A stretch of DNA of 34,864 nt from RGIG1959 sp964564305. GTDB lineage: Bacteria > Bacillota > Clostridia > Oscillospirales > Acutalibacteraceae. Made by a program: the position numbers and the translations under genes. Position 1 is the first letter of the stretch, and each line of letters opens with the position of its first letter. The stretch is from positions 1 through 34,864 of the forward strand of contig CAZMAM010000014.1 in NCBI GenBank assembly GCA_964564305.1, read 5' to 3'. Below are positions 26,270 through 34,376 of this stretch, one piece after another. Under the pieces are notes generated by a model that worked only from the letters and a program-made list of their open reading frames with translations, was not told where the DNA came from and searched no databases.

Positions 26270-27946
26270 ATGGAAGATAAAAAGATGCTCCCAATCGGGA
26301 TTGAAGATTTTGAGGAAATCAGAACACAGAATTACTACTATGTGGATAAGACCGGAATGATTCGGGACTTGCTAAAAAACAAAAGCAAAGTGACCCTCTT
26401 CACACGCCCGAGGCGCTTTGGCAAATCGCTGAACATGAGTATGCTGGAACACTTTTTCTCGATAGACGGCGACAAATCAATTTTTGACGGATTAGCGATT
26501 TCAAAAGAAAAAACGCTCTGCGCAAAATACATGAACCAATACCCTGTAATCTATTTAACGCTGAAGGGAATCGATGCGCTAGGATATGGAACAGCTTTTC
26601 GGCAAACTGCGCGCCTCATCAGAAGTGCCGCACTCAAGGTGGAATATTTGGCAGACAGCGAAAAATTGTCTGCTGCAAACAAAGCGAATTACCAGGCGCT
26701 TTTAAATCTGGACATGTCCGAAGAAACACTGGGCAACAGCCTGAAAACTCTTTCGGAACTGCTGGAGAAGCACCACGGCAGGAAGGTCATCCTGCTCGAA
26801 TACGAAGTACCCTTGGCAAGGGCGCATGCCAACAACTACTACAACAACATGATCTCTCTAATGCGCTCGTTGCTCAGCGCGGCGCTCAAGTCAAACACCA
26901 GTTTGGAATTGGCGGTGTTAACCGGATGTCTGCGCATCTCTAAGGAAAGCATCTTCACAGGACTGAACAACCTGAAAGTATTTTCGATTACCAATGCGGC
27001 ATATGATGATTTCTTCGGTTTTACAAATCAAGAAGTACAGAAACTCCTTAACTATTACGAAATTAACCACATCTATGCTGCGGCGCAGGAATGGTATGAC
27101 GAATATCACTTTGGCAATGCAGATATTTACTGCCCCTGGGATGTGATCAATTATTGTTTCGACATCCAGAATAATCCAAAGATATCCCCGCAAAACTACT
27201 GGATCAATACCAGCGGAAACGATGTAATCAAGCGCTTCGTCGCAATGGCGGACGACAGGACAAGGGACGAGATTGAGGATTTGGTGGCCGGAGGGACGAT
27301 AGAAAAAGAAATTCGCGAAGATCTCACCTATTCCGAGATATACGACAGCATCGACAACTTATGGAGCGTGCTTTATACTACCGGTTATCTGACCCAGCAG
27401 GGCAGGACGGATGGCGGAGTTTTGAAGCTGAAGATTTCCAATAGGGAAGTTCGGGACGTATTCGTGAAACAAATCAGGGAATACTTCAAAGAAAGCATTA
27501 AGGCGGATACCGGCATGCTGGAACGATTTTGCGCCGCACTTTTACATGGCGATGCCGATGAAGTGAAGAGATGCCTTGCCAAGTATCTGCGAAGAACCGT
27601 CAGCGTTTGCGATACCATGTCCCAAGATGAACAGAAGGAAAACTTTTACCAAGGTATGTTGGTCGGAATCCTCTCCGCGCAGGAAAGCTGGAGTGTACAA
27701 TCAAACCGCGAGAGCGGAGACGGATATGCGGACATCCTCATTCGGGCAGATGACGGAGATTTGGAAATAGGGATTGTGATAGAAATCAAATACGGCATTG
27801 ATTTGGATAAGGCCTGCAAGGATGCCTTAAATCAAATTGAAAAGAGAAGGTATGTAGAGGAACTACAGAATGAGGGAATGGACATTATCCTCAAGTACGG
27901 GATTGGATTTTACAAGAAAACATGCAAGGTTGCAATGGGTAAGTGA
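26270..27946 (+). CDS. AAA-ATPase-like / PD-(D/E)XK nuclease-fold protein with degenerate Walker B (second of two)
   Basis: The 558-residue relative of the preceding protein shares its layout: opening IGIEDFEEIRTQNYYYVDKTGMI (9-31), Walker A RPRRFGKS (46-53) and nuclease motif D488 ... E505-I-K507. The two differ too much to be a recent duplication. Where the family has LLDEYDVPL, this protein reads LLE177-YEVPL. One codon for the Walker B Asp appears deleted in frame and the later Asp is now Glu, so ATP hydrolysis is doubtful. The gene begins 81 nt after the first without a clear promoter and is probably co-transcribed. Only a weak GAAAGAAG site precedes the ATG. Confidence 0.86.
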   Translation: MEDKKMLPIGIEDFEEIRTQNYYYVDKTGMIRDLLKNKSKVTLFTRPRRFGKSLNMSMLEHFFSIDGDKSIFDGLAISKEKTLCAKYMNQYPVIYLTLKGIDALGYGTAFRQTARLIRSAALKVEYLADSEKLSAANKANYQALLNLDMSEETLGNSLKTLSELLEKHHGRKVILLEYEVPLARAHANNYYNNMISLMRSLLSAALKSNTSLELAVLTGCLRISKESIFTGLNNLKVFSITNAAYDDFFGFTNQEVQKLLNYYEINHIYAAAQEWYDEYHFGNADIYCPWDVINYCFDIQNNPKISPQNYWINTSGNDVIKRFVAMADDRTRDEIEDLVAGGTIEKEIREDLTYSEIYDSIDNLWSVLYTTGYLTQQGRTDGGVLKLKISNREVRDVFVKQIREYFKESIKADTGMLERFCAALLHGDADEVKRCLAKYLRRTVSVCDTMSQDEQKENFYQGMLVGILSAQESWSVQSNRESGDGYADILIRADDGDLEIGIVIEIKYGIDLDKACKDALNQIEKRRYVEELQNEGMDIILKYGIGFYKKTCKVAMGK

Positions 27947-27955
27947 AAAAATCAC

Positions 27956-28009
27956 AAAAACCAAAGGGCCGGGTTTCCGCTTACCGTTGCGGATTCCCGG
28001 CCTTCTTTG
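27956..28009. terminator. Bidirectional terminator between convergent operons
   Basis: GGCCGGGTTTCCGC (27967-27980) pairs with GCGGATTCCCGGCC (27989-28002) except for two central positions, with an 8-nt loop. On the + strand TTCTTT follows. On the - strand the hairpin is followed by CCTTTGGTTTTTG. It can end the AAA-ATPase transcript and the polysaccharide operon arriving from the right. Confidence 0.8.
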
Positions 28010-28170
28010 CGAAATGAACCGTATTGCATATCCATTATTCAATTAGGGCAATCTATTAATCGCAGTGAAACAAGAAACTCTGTCTGAAGCAAGGAACAAC
28101 GTCAGGCATACTCCAGTTGTCAAGAGTACCGTGCATCTGTTTTGGCTAAAAGACCAATTGCACCCTGCAT
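28010..28170. other. Intergenic tail of the polysaccharide operon
   Basis: No gene is supported. A TTAGGGCAAT stretch near 28046 resembles a terminal repeat of the dispersed element, but nothing else of the element is visible, so I do not count it as a copy. Confidence 0.3.
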
Positions 28171-28490
28171 TTACCCGTGGAGCGTAATTGTTCCGCTGCC
28201 GCCCGTCATATAGAATGTGTCCCCGACAATCATATCCCCCATTCCGCTCACCATGAACACAGCCAGCGCCGCAATCTCCTCCGGCATTGCGAAACGACCC
28301 GCCAGAATTAAAGCTTTTGGCCATGGCAAGGCCGATCCCTCCGCTTCCGCCTGTAATAAGCACAATTTTTCCTTTTAACAATTCATTTGTATGGGCAGGT
28401 ACAGCAATGGAATCCTTCTTGTCTTCTTTGGTGAGTAAAATAAATCGTTTGAAAGGTCTTTTTATTTTGGCGATTATAACAAAGTTTATC
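28171..28490 (-). pseudogene. Short-chain dehydrogenase/reductase remnant (internal deletion and frameshift)
   Basis: Reading the minus strand, an open frame with KEDKKDSIAVPAHTNELLKG leads into the NAD(P)-binding motif of an SDR (KIVLITGGSGGIGLAMAKSF, about 28381 to 28320). Then, in another frame, the C-terminal end of an SDR appears (AGRFAMPEEIAALAVFMVSG, later YMTGGSGTITLHG, stop at 28171). The middle of the protein, including the catalytic Tyr-x-x-x-Lys, is missing, about 150 residues. The breakpoint is near 28305-28320. The original start is unclear because the frame runs back into the flippase gene. SDRs of this kind are frequent in polysaccharide clusters for modifying nucleotide sugars or polyols. 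Confidence 0.8.
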
Positions 28491-28496
28491 CCTTCA

Positions 28497-29945
28497 CTAT
28501 GCTTTTCTCACGTTCAGAATGATTTTCACCGCCGCAAAAAGGCGTTTACGGAAAATCACCGCCAGCAGCATCAGGACCGCAAGAAGCCCGTATCGCAATA
28601 TCGAGTGAGAATACGTCAGCAAGAGAGTGAAACCAAGCCCCAAAAAGATTCCCGTAATCAACAGAAGCTTTTTCACACTGTAAATTTTTTCCCCGCCCAT
28701 ACAGGTTTTATTGACCCTTCGCATCATCACGAAATGTCCCAGCGTGTATATCATATAGCAGAACAGTGTGGTGTATGCGGCGGAAACATAACCGAAGATG
28801 GGAATAAAAACAGCATTTAATATCACATTAAGCGCTGCCGCTGAAATGCTGGCCATCATAATAAATTTTGTCTTTTCAAAGTAAAATTCATATCTGGCAA
28901 ACAAGTCATAAGCAAACATAAAGTAAACGCTCATCGCAACAGGGGGTATCGCCATAACCGCTTCGGAATATTCCTTTGGAGCAAAGATAAAGATTACTTC
29001 CGGCGCAAAGGCAATCAACATAATATTCACGCCCGCAATAACCGCAAGGGAAATATATCCGATCTGTTCCGTTTGCTTTGCCTTGCCCTCTTTGATTTTC
29101 TGATATGTCCACGGAGCAATGGTATTGGACAGGGCAGTATTGAAGAGTGTCATGATCAATGAAACAGAATATGCGAGTCCATATATGCCCGCTTGCGCTT
29201 CTCCCACCATTTTGCCGATCATAATGCGATCCGCACTGCTTAAAACGGTTTGCGAGAGATAATGCGGAATCAAAGGCAGATTAAAAAGCAGCGCGTATTT
29301 CCAGTATTTTGCGGAAAAAAAGGTTTTTCCCCGTATCATTTGCGAAAAGAACAAACCGCTGTAACCGATTAATTCAACCAAAGCTAGTCCCAAAATGTAG
29401 GCCGTCACCTTATCTTCGGCATGCAAGACAAACACAATGCCAATAATCGGTTTTACAAGAGAAACCAGAAGCGTAACAGCGACAAGCCTTTGGTATCGTA
29501 GCCTCACTCTCTGCTCCGCCGCCCAGAAATGAAACGCAGAGGTAGCCCAAATCATTACCAGCATGGCGAGCATTTGCACAGTAGTCAGGGAAAATATATG
29601 ATTCCAAAAATTTCTGATAATCAAATAAATGACTGTCCAAGCTACGGTGAGTGTCAGCGTCAATCCTTGAAGTGATGAGGAAAAAACATTCCGCTCATGG
29701 CTGAATTTTACCAGTCCTTGCCCATATACACCATAATATAAATTCATCGATACAAAAATGGTGATAATACCCAGCCACGAATTAAAGACGTTAAAGTTGC
29801 CATATTCCGCTGGAGTGAGCAGCCGTGTGAAAATAGGGGTGGTAAGGGAAGATATGCCTTTTTGCAAAAAGGAGCAGATTAAAAACCAGAAAGAAGCCCT
29901 CACCTGTATTGGAAGGGACTTAACTTTTTCAGTTAATTTGGACAT
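28497..29945 (-). CDS. Wzx-like polysaccharide/oligosaccharide flippase
   Basis: The 482-residue protein is hydrophobic throughout, with about 12-14 transmembrane helices. It has family hallmarks near the N-terminus: FWFLICSFLQKGISSLTTPIFTRLLTPAEYGNF. LSSADRIMIGKMVGEAQAGIYGLAYS in the middle is typical of MVF/MATE-type Wzx exporters that move lipid-linked repeat units across the membrane. GGAG lies 8 nt before the ATG on the minus strand. It follows the asparagine-synthase-like gene by 32 nt. The unit it carries is presumably built by the upstream genes. Confidence 0.92.
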   Translation of the reverse strand: MSKLTEKVKSLPIQVRASFWFLICSFLQKGISSLTTPIFTRLLTPAEYGNFNVFNSWLGIITIFVSMNLYYGVYGQGLVKFSHERNVFSSSLQGLTLTLTVAWTVIYLIIRNFWNHIFSLTTVQMLAMLVMIWATSAFHFWAAEQRVRLRYQRLVAVTLLVSLVKPIIGIVFVLHAEDKVTAYILGLALVELIGYSGLFFSQMIRGKTFFSAKYWKYALLFNLPLIPHYLSQTVLSSADRIMIGKMVGEAQAGIYGLAYSVSLIMTLFNTALSNTIAPWTYQKIKEGKAKQTEQIGYISLAVIAGVNIMLIAFAPEVIFIFAPKEYSEAVMAIPPVAMSVYFMFAYDLFARYEFYFEKTKFIMMASISAAALNVILNAVFIPIFGYVSAAYTTLFCYMIYTLGHFVMMRRVNKTCMGGEKIYSVKKLLLITGIFLGLGFTLLLTYSHSILRYGLLAVLMLLAVIFRKRLFAAVKIILNVRKA

Positions 29946-29977
29946 TATGAATACTCCAAGAGTTTGTTATATTCAGC

Positions 29978-31051
29978 TTACTTGGCATCTTGTTGATTAA
30001 AGTTCATGTTCCGATCATCCAACATATTTAGAAAACGCTCCAATATCCATACAAGCCATTTCTGGTCACCGGTCATATTGTCCGTGCAATGTGGCCAGAA
30101 TTCCGGACGGGTTGGACCTTTCCAATTTTGCATCCACTCGTTCATCGGGCGTGGCATCGGAGTTTTTGCGGGAATCTCCCACCCGGGATACAGGCGCTTG
30201 AACAATTCCCGCACGATATATTTGTTCTCGCCGTTTCTCACTCTGGCATAATCCAGAGGTTCCGCAAAGGTCGTCTCCGCATACGGTGCTTTCAGGTCAA
30301 TTCCCGCGCATTCGCACGCATTGACATAGCTGCCCACGCTCTCTTCCAAAAAAGTCGTTTTGCAAAATTCATGCGCATCTATCCGTCCATTGTTTTCCAC
30401 TTTTCTATACGGTTCTAAAATCAAATCCGAATCTTTCAGCGCTGTATATGGAAGAATATGGGAATATCGATTGACAAATTCTCCAAACAGCCAGTCTTGG
30501 GACAACAGGCCGTTCAATCCACCATAGGTGGCATCACAGCTTTCTCCGAAAATAAGCATATTTATACCATCGGATTTGGCCTGAAGAGCCCCTTTGTATA
30601 TTTGAACCTCTATGGAATGAAAAGGCGCCCCTTTGCGTTCCATCAGAACAGGTGCGGTTGTTTCAAAATCCTCCCAGTACACTTCCACTATGCGATGCTC
30701 AAGACCGCATTCTTCCGCATATGTTGCCGCTTGCGGCGATTCATCCCGCACTTTTGTGCCGGGTACGATGCATTTAAAGGTGTATGCAATTGACCCCTTT
30801 GGCATAAATTTTGCTAAAATGGCGGAATCGATTCCGCCGCTTAATGCAAGAGCAACTTTACTGCCCGAGCAGATTTGTTTTACCCGTGTGCGCAAGTATT
30901 CTTCCAAATCCTTGCTTGTATGTACCGGAAAAAGATCTTTCGGCTGATGGTACAGATTAGGTTTTAACCCTTCCGCAAAGCATTTCGTGTCGTCTTCAAC
31001 GGAGCGGAACATGAGAAACGAGTTCATACAGTACCTTTTATCAACAGTCAC
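29978..31051 (-). CDS. Stand-alone asparagine-synthetase-like amidotransferase domain
   Basis: The 357-residue protein has a PP-loop ATP site S71-GGIDS76 (VALALSGGIDSAILAKF), as in the C-terminal half of AsnB, but lacks the N-terminal glutaminase domain with its Cys2. It would need ammonia from elsewhere or do related adenylation chemistry. Later IFGESCDATYGG and NGENKYIVRELFKRLYP resemble AsnB-type substrate-site segments. The start is GTG 31051 with GGGAGG 7 nt upstream. The GTG overlaps the cytidylyltransferase stop by 4 nt, so translation is probably coupled. Genes of this type in polysaccharide operons may amidate a sugar acid or a substituent; that is inference. The substrate is unknown. 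Confidence 0.82.
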   Translation of the reverse strand: MTVDKRYCMNSFLMFRSVEDDTKCFAEGLKPNLYHQPKDLFPVHTSKDLEEYLRTRVKQICSGSKVALALSGGIDSAILAKFMPKGSIAYTFKCIVPGTKVRDESPQAATYAEECGLEHRIVEVYWEDFETTAPVLMERKGAPFHSIEVQIYKGALQAKSDGINMLIFGESCDATYGGLNGLLSQDWLFGEFVNRYSHILPYTALKDSDLILEPYRKVENNGRIDAHEFCKTTFLEESVGSYVNACECAGIDLKAPYAETTFAEPLDYARVRNGENKYIVRELFKRLYPGWEIPAKTPMPRPMNEWMQNWKGPTRPEFWPHCTDNMTGDQKWLVWILERFLNMLDDRNMNFNQQDAK

Positions 31052-31470
31052 CGCTCTTCCTCCCTTCCCGCGCTGAGCGCCTTTGAAATTTTTGTGGATG
31101 AAATTCCTTTGGTATAGGGGAAATAAACAATCCGGATTCCTTCTTTGGTAAATTGCCTCTCATATTCCCGCCACTTCTCGGTGCCGTACCAGTCATCTCC
31201 GACAAACAAAACCGTTGCCCCCAGTTTCTTACAAGCGGTGAGTTTATCCATGTCGTATTGAGGCACGGCGGCGTCCACATATTTGCAGCTTCGGACGATT
31301 TCAATGCGGTCCTCAAAAGGAATCATCGCCTTCTTTCCCTTATAAGAAACAAGCTCATCTACCGTAACGCCTACAATCAGCTTATCGCATAAGCCTTTGG
31401 CGTTTTTGAAAAGATTCAGGTGCCCGATATGAAACAAATCATATACACCGGTTGTATAACCAATAATCAT
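31048..31470 (-). CDS. TagD/GCT-like cytidylyltransferase
   Basis: The 140-residue protein has the HxGH nucleotidyltransferase motif H14-IGH17 (GVYDLFHIGHLNLF), KYVDAAVPQ, the GDDW signature and the closing TKGISSTKI. These match glycerol-3-phosphate cytidylyltransferase (TagD) and relatives that make CDP-alcohols. With LicD beside it, it may activate a choline-, ethanolamine-, glycerol- or other alcohol phosphate for transfer. The exact alcohol is not readable. It overlaps the licD stop by 4 nt (ATGA) and the next gene by 4 nt (GTGA), a tight three-gene unit. Confidence 0.88.
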   Translation of the reverse strand: MIIGYTTGVYDLFHIGHLNLFKNAKGLCDKLIVGVTVDELVSYKGKKAMIPFEDRIEIVRSCKYVDAAVPQYDMDKLTACKKLGATVLFVGDDWYGTEKWREYERQFTKEGIRIVYFPYTKGISSTKISKALSAGREEER

Positions 31471-32345
31471 TTTGCTTCTACTCCATGTTCCTGGTAATAA
31501 GTGTAAGGACGACGTAAATCTACGATGCCACCGCTATGACAGGGTATTTGCTCTGTTTTGGGAGGTAATTGCATATAATCCCTAAAATGCGCTTGCAAAT
31601 ATTGATCCCATCCGGTGGGGCACCGAATGGTTGTACTTTCAAACGGCATATCCACAGTGGACTCAAACCAGCTTTTGCAAAAGATTAATTTGAAGATGTT
31701 TCTTGACCAAAGAAAGGCTGTCCGGTCATTCAGGGGATCATCAAAAGAACATTTAAAAACCGTTTTGCACCATGATTTAAGAAAAAATCTATTTGGTAAA
31801 AAGACACTTAAAACGTTCGCAACCCCTCTCAAGAATTTCTGACGAGTTCCATGTGTTTCATCTAATGATATTACAGAATAATAATATAAAGCTCTCAGAA
31901 TGATTGTTTTTTTATAATAATAGGCTCTTTTCCATTTATCACTTGGAATGCCACAAAAGGGCATAATATCTATGAATATTCCTTTGTATAAATCCGAAAA
32001 TCCAATTTCTGTTTTTTCTATCATAGTAGTCGTAACATCGTGAACTTTGGCAAATAAATGTCGCTTGTTCTGCAAAGTACCAATTGGAATCAATTCAAAT
32101 GGAAAGGGGAGCTCAACCTTTGCAATTTCCATGAATTTCAAAAAATCAGTATCTGGCATTCCAATATCCAAATCATCATCCCAAGGAATAAAGCCCCGGT
32201 GTCGAACAGCACCCAGGCAAGTACCACCAATGGCAAAATAACGAAGATGATGTTTTTCGCAAATATGCTTTACCGCAATAAAAATTTGCAGTATTTTATC
32301 CTGTACCGATTTTGTATTTTCTTCTTTGCCCTTTCCCATTTTCAT
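31467..32345 (-). CDS. LicD-family phosphotransferase
   Basis: LicD proteins transfer phosphoalcohols such as phosphocholine from CDP-linked donors onto glycans. The 292-residue protein has the nucleotidyltransferase-fold motif GGTCLGAVRHRGFIPWDDDLDIGM (~40-63) with metal-binding D57, D58 and D60, and later IFIDIMPF. It is a cytoplasmic protein without membrane helices. The start is ATG 32345 (ATG 32339 is possible), preceded by GAGGAT. The adjacent cytidylyltransferase would supply the donor. The gene is visibly more A+T rich than the core region. Confidence 0.9.
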   Translation of the reverse strand: MKMGKGKEENTKSVQDKILQIFIAVKHICEKHHLRYFAIGGTCLGAVRHRGFIPWDDDLDIGMPDTDFLKFMEIAKVELPFPFELIPIGTLQNKRHLFAKVHDVTTTMIEKTEIGFSDLYKGIFIDIMPFCGIPSDKWKRAYYYKKTIILRALYYYSVISLDETHGTRQKFLRGVANVLSVFLPNRFFLKSWCKTVFKCSFDDPLNDRTAFLWSRNIFKLIFCKSWFESTVDMPFESTTIRCPTGWDQYLQAHFRDYMQLPPKTEQIPCHSGGIVDLRRPYTYYQEHGVEAK

Positions 32346-32367
32346 CTATCCTCATCCTATCCTCATC
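32346..32367 (-). repeat. Tandem duplicated ribosome-binding segment before licD
   Basis: On the minus strand GATGAGGATAG occurs twice in a row (two perfect 11-bp units, + strand 32346-32356 and 32357-32367), directly before the licD ATG. Each unit contains a GAGGAT Shine-Dalgarno-like core, so the gene has two candidate ribosome sites. Unit gain or loss by slippage could tune translation. Confidence 0.7.
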
Positions 32368-32382
32368 TCATATCAATAAAAC

Positions 32383-33558
32383 TCATAGCATCTGTTTTCT
32401 TCCCAACTGTGCAGGCTGTCTATTATATGCAAAGATAATAGATACAGTAAAGAAAAAAATCATGTGCGTGAGATTGATTTCAACTGACGATGCAACAAGC
32501 ATGGAATACAAAAAAGCAAAAAGGGGCCAAGTTTCTTTAAAAGACAAATTCTTATTTTTTAAAGAAAAATGTAAAATTCCGATATAACCAATTAAGCCTA
32601 AAATCCCAGAATCTATTACTATTTTCATTACCCCGTTTTGCGCATTACCGTATCCTACGATTCTTTGTATTTCGCTATTGAAATATCCGTAACCAATCCA
32701 AGGCTTTTTGTTAATGGTTTCGATTAAAATGCGGTAAATTGGCAGGCGTCCCGTTAGGGATGCATTTCTCCCCAGAATCCTTATGACTATGTCTTGAATA
32801 AAAGATGTCGAAAATAAACTATATGAACCAAAAATTAGGATATTTATTACTGCGCCTGTTATAATGAACGCCTTATCATTCATAACAGCGGTGACAGGAA
32901 ATATGGGAACCAGCTTGGGAAACAATAGGAGTACTATCATGATGACATTACACACTACTCCTGTCATGCAGTCAACCTTAAAACTGACAAATACTGAGAT
33001 GAAGGCATAAATGAGAAATGCAAACTGTTTATAGTTAAAGCCATTCCTTTTTCCGTCTATTATAAAAATCGATAACATAGCCATAGTAAAACAATGCATA
33101 TAAGCCACCGTAAACTTACTTCCAACAAAATATTCCGTTGATGATATTGCTGAATTGTCATGCGATAACAATATCAAGACATCAGTTATTAAACTAAAGG
33201 ATAAGAATACAGCAAGAACATATTTTACTAAATATTTCAAACTATATCTTTTAGAAAACGCTCTAGACACGAGAAATAAATCGAGTATCTGTAGCATATA
33301 AAAAATTGAGGCAACAACAGTATTAACGCCCAATCCTCCCACTATGGTAGAAATGACTGTCACTATTCCATAAAAAAACACGAAGAAATATAAACCTTTT
33401 TCGAAGGCAATATTTCGTAAGTGTTTTATAAACAAATATAACAATACTATATATTTGAATGCGAGAAAGAAGTAATGCGGAACAATATTAGGCTCGTAAA
33501 AGGTAAGACATAGAAGCGCAATCTCCAAACCTCCAGCTTTTAAATTGAACCGCATCAA
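32383..33558 (-). CDS. Wzy/O-antigen ligase-like membrane polymerase
   Basis: The 391-residue protein has about 10-12 transmembrane helices and a large outer loop containing LTGRLPIYRILIETINKKPWIGYGYFN, the typical stretch of the Wzy/WaaL O-antigen polymerase-ligase superfamily (around residues 275-300). Such enzymes polymerise or attach lipid-linked repeat units outside the membrane after Wzx export. The start is TTG 33558 or ATG 33555; GGAGG lies 7 or 10 nt upstream. Base composition is clearly more A+T rich than in the core genes. Polymerase versus ligase cannot be decided from sequence. Confidence 0.85.
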   Translation of the reverse strand: MMRFNLKAGGLEIALLCLTFYEPNIVPHYFFLAFKYIVLLYLFIKHLRNIAFEKGLYFFVFFYGIVTVISTIVGGLGVNTVVASIFYMLQILDLFLVSRAFSKRYSLKYLVKYVLAVFLSFSLITDVLILLSHDNSAISSTEYFVGSKFTVAYMHCFTMAMLSIFIIDGKRNGFNYKQFAFLIYAFISVFVSFKVDCMTGVVCNVIMIVLLLFPKLVPIFPVTAVMNDKAFIITGAVINILIFGSYSLFSTSFIQDIVIRILGRNASLTGRLPIYRILIETINKKPWIGYGYFNSEIQRIVGYGNAQNGVMKIVIDSGILGLIGYIGILHFSLKNKNLSFKETWPLFAFLYSMLVASSVEINLTHMIFFFTVSIIFAYNRQPAQLGRKQML

Positions 33559-33650
33559 TACTCATCCTCCAATTAGTAAATTCTATTAGAATGCAATTAA
33601 AATCATCATTATAAATTTTGTTCAATCAGGTTTTTCCCGAAATTATTATT

Positions 33651-34359
33651 TCATCCATTTGTTTGGTGACATAGTTCTTCACAATATTGAATAAATGCAT
33701 CGTAGCCATCGAATTGCGGCTTTTGAGCACAAAGTACTTCAAGACTTTTGTCATAGTTTCCCATCAGTCTAAGTTGAAACTCAAACCGCTCTAGGCACTT
33801 ATCATTGCCATCTTCAAAAAGGAAGAAATATTCCCAAAGTAGGCTTTTATCCGGCCATTTTCCAAATCTTTCCTTATACAGTATTGTCATGTCTACCGCC
33901 TCATCAAGTTGTCTGCCCCCTTCGCTTCTCCAAATATTCATCCAAGGTCATCAATTTGCGGGCCGGATTCCCGGCATATACCGCATTGCCTTCCAAGTGC
34001 CTGGAGACTACACCATTTGCACCGATAATCGTATTGTCCTCGATAGTAGAACCACATAAAATAGTACTGCCCTAACCGATAAAAACATTACTTCCGATTT
34101 TTACGGGTTTTTGATTCCCATAAATATCCGTACTTCTTTTTGATCACACTCCAACTGTAATCATAACAAAGAATAGTATCCGGACCGGTAATCCTGACAT
34201 GGCCGCCAATTTCAAGCAAGAATGCCTCATCTGGGGATATAGGATTATAATTACATCATTACCAATTTTTGCGCCATGATTCTTAAGTGTAGACAAATAA
34301 CTATCATTATCAGCTCGATAACCAAGTATCATATGCTTGATAAATTGTTTGATTTTCAT
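33651..34359 (-). pseudogene. Broken hexapeptide-repeat acyltransferase (at least three frameshifts, one nonsense codon)
   Basis: Pieces of one left-handed beta-helix acyltransferase lie in order on the minus strand but in different frames. MKIKQFIKHMILGYRADNDS...HGAKIGNDV starts at 34359. PDEAFLLEIGGHVRITGPDT and YDYSWSVIKKKYG follow in a second frame. VKIGSNVFIG, TIEDNTIIGANGVVSRHLEG and YAGNPARKLMTLDEYLEKRRG are in a third. The C-terminal helical part QLDEAVDMTILYKERFGKW to the stop at 33651 is in a fourth. Breaks lie near 34231-34245, 34126-34131 and a five-base C run at 33916-33920. TAG at 34072-34074 replaces the codon after VFIG. The intact protein would have ~236 residues and acetylate a sugar. 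Assembly error is possible, but four lesions favour decay. Confidence 0.85.
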
Positions 34360-34376
34360 TGATTTTCTCACAATTT

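Noticed and set aside
24485..27946. Reading the two AAA/PD-(D/E)XK genes as a toxin-antitoxin or restriction system
   Set aside because: No methylase, antitoxin-sized partner or known defence neighbour is present, and both proteins have the same architecture; the sequence supports family membership only.
28040..28070. Another copy of the dispersed repeat
   Set aside because: Only about ten bases (TTAGGGCAAT) resemble one end; no second end or interior match was found.
28287..28820. 177-codon + strand frame opposite the flippase and SDR remnant
   Set aside because: It is antisense to a clear membrane-protein gene, with His/Gln/Lys-rich shadow composition and no domain.
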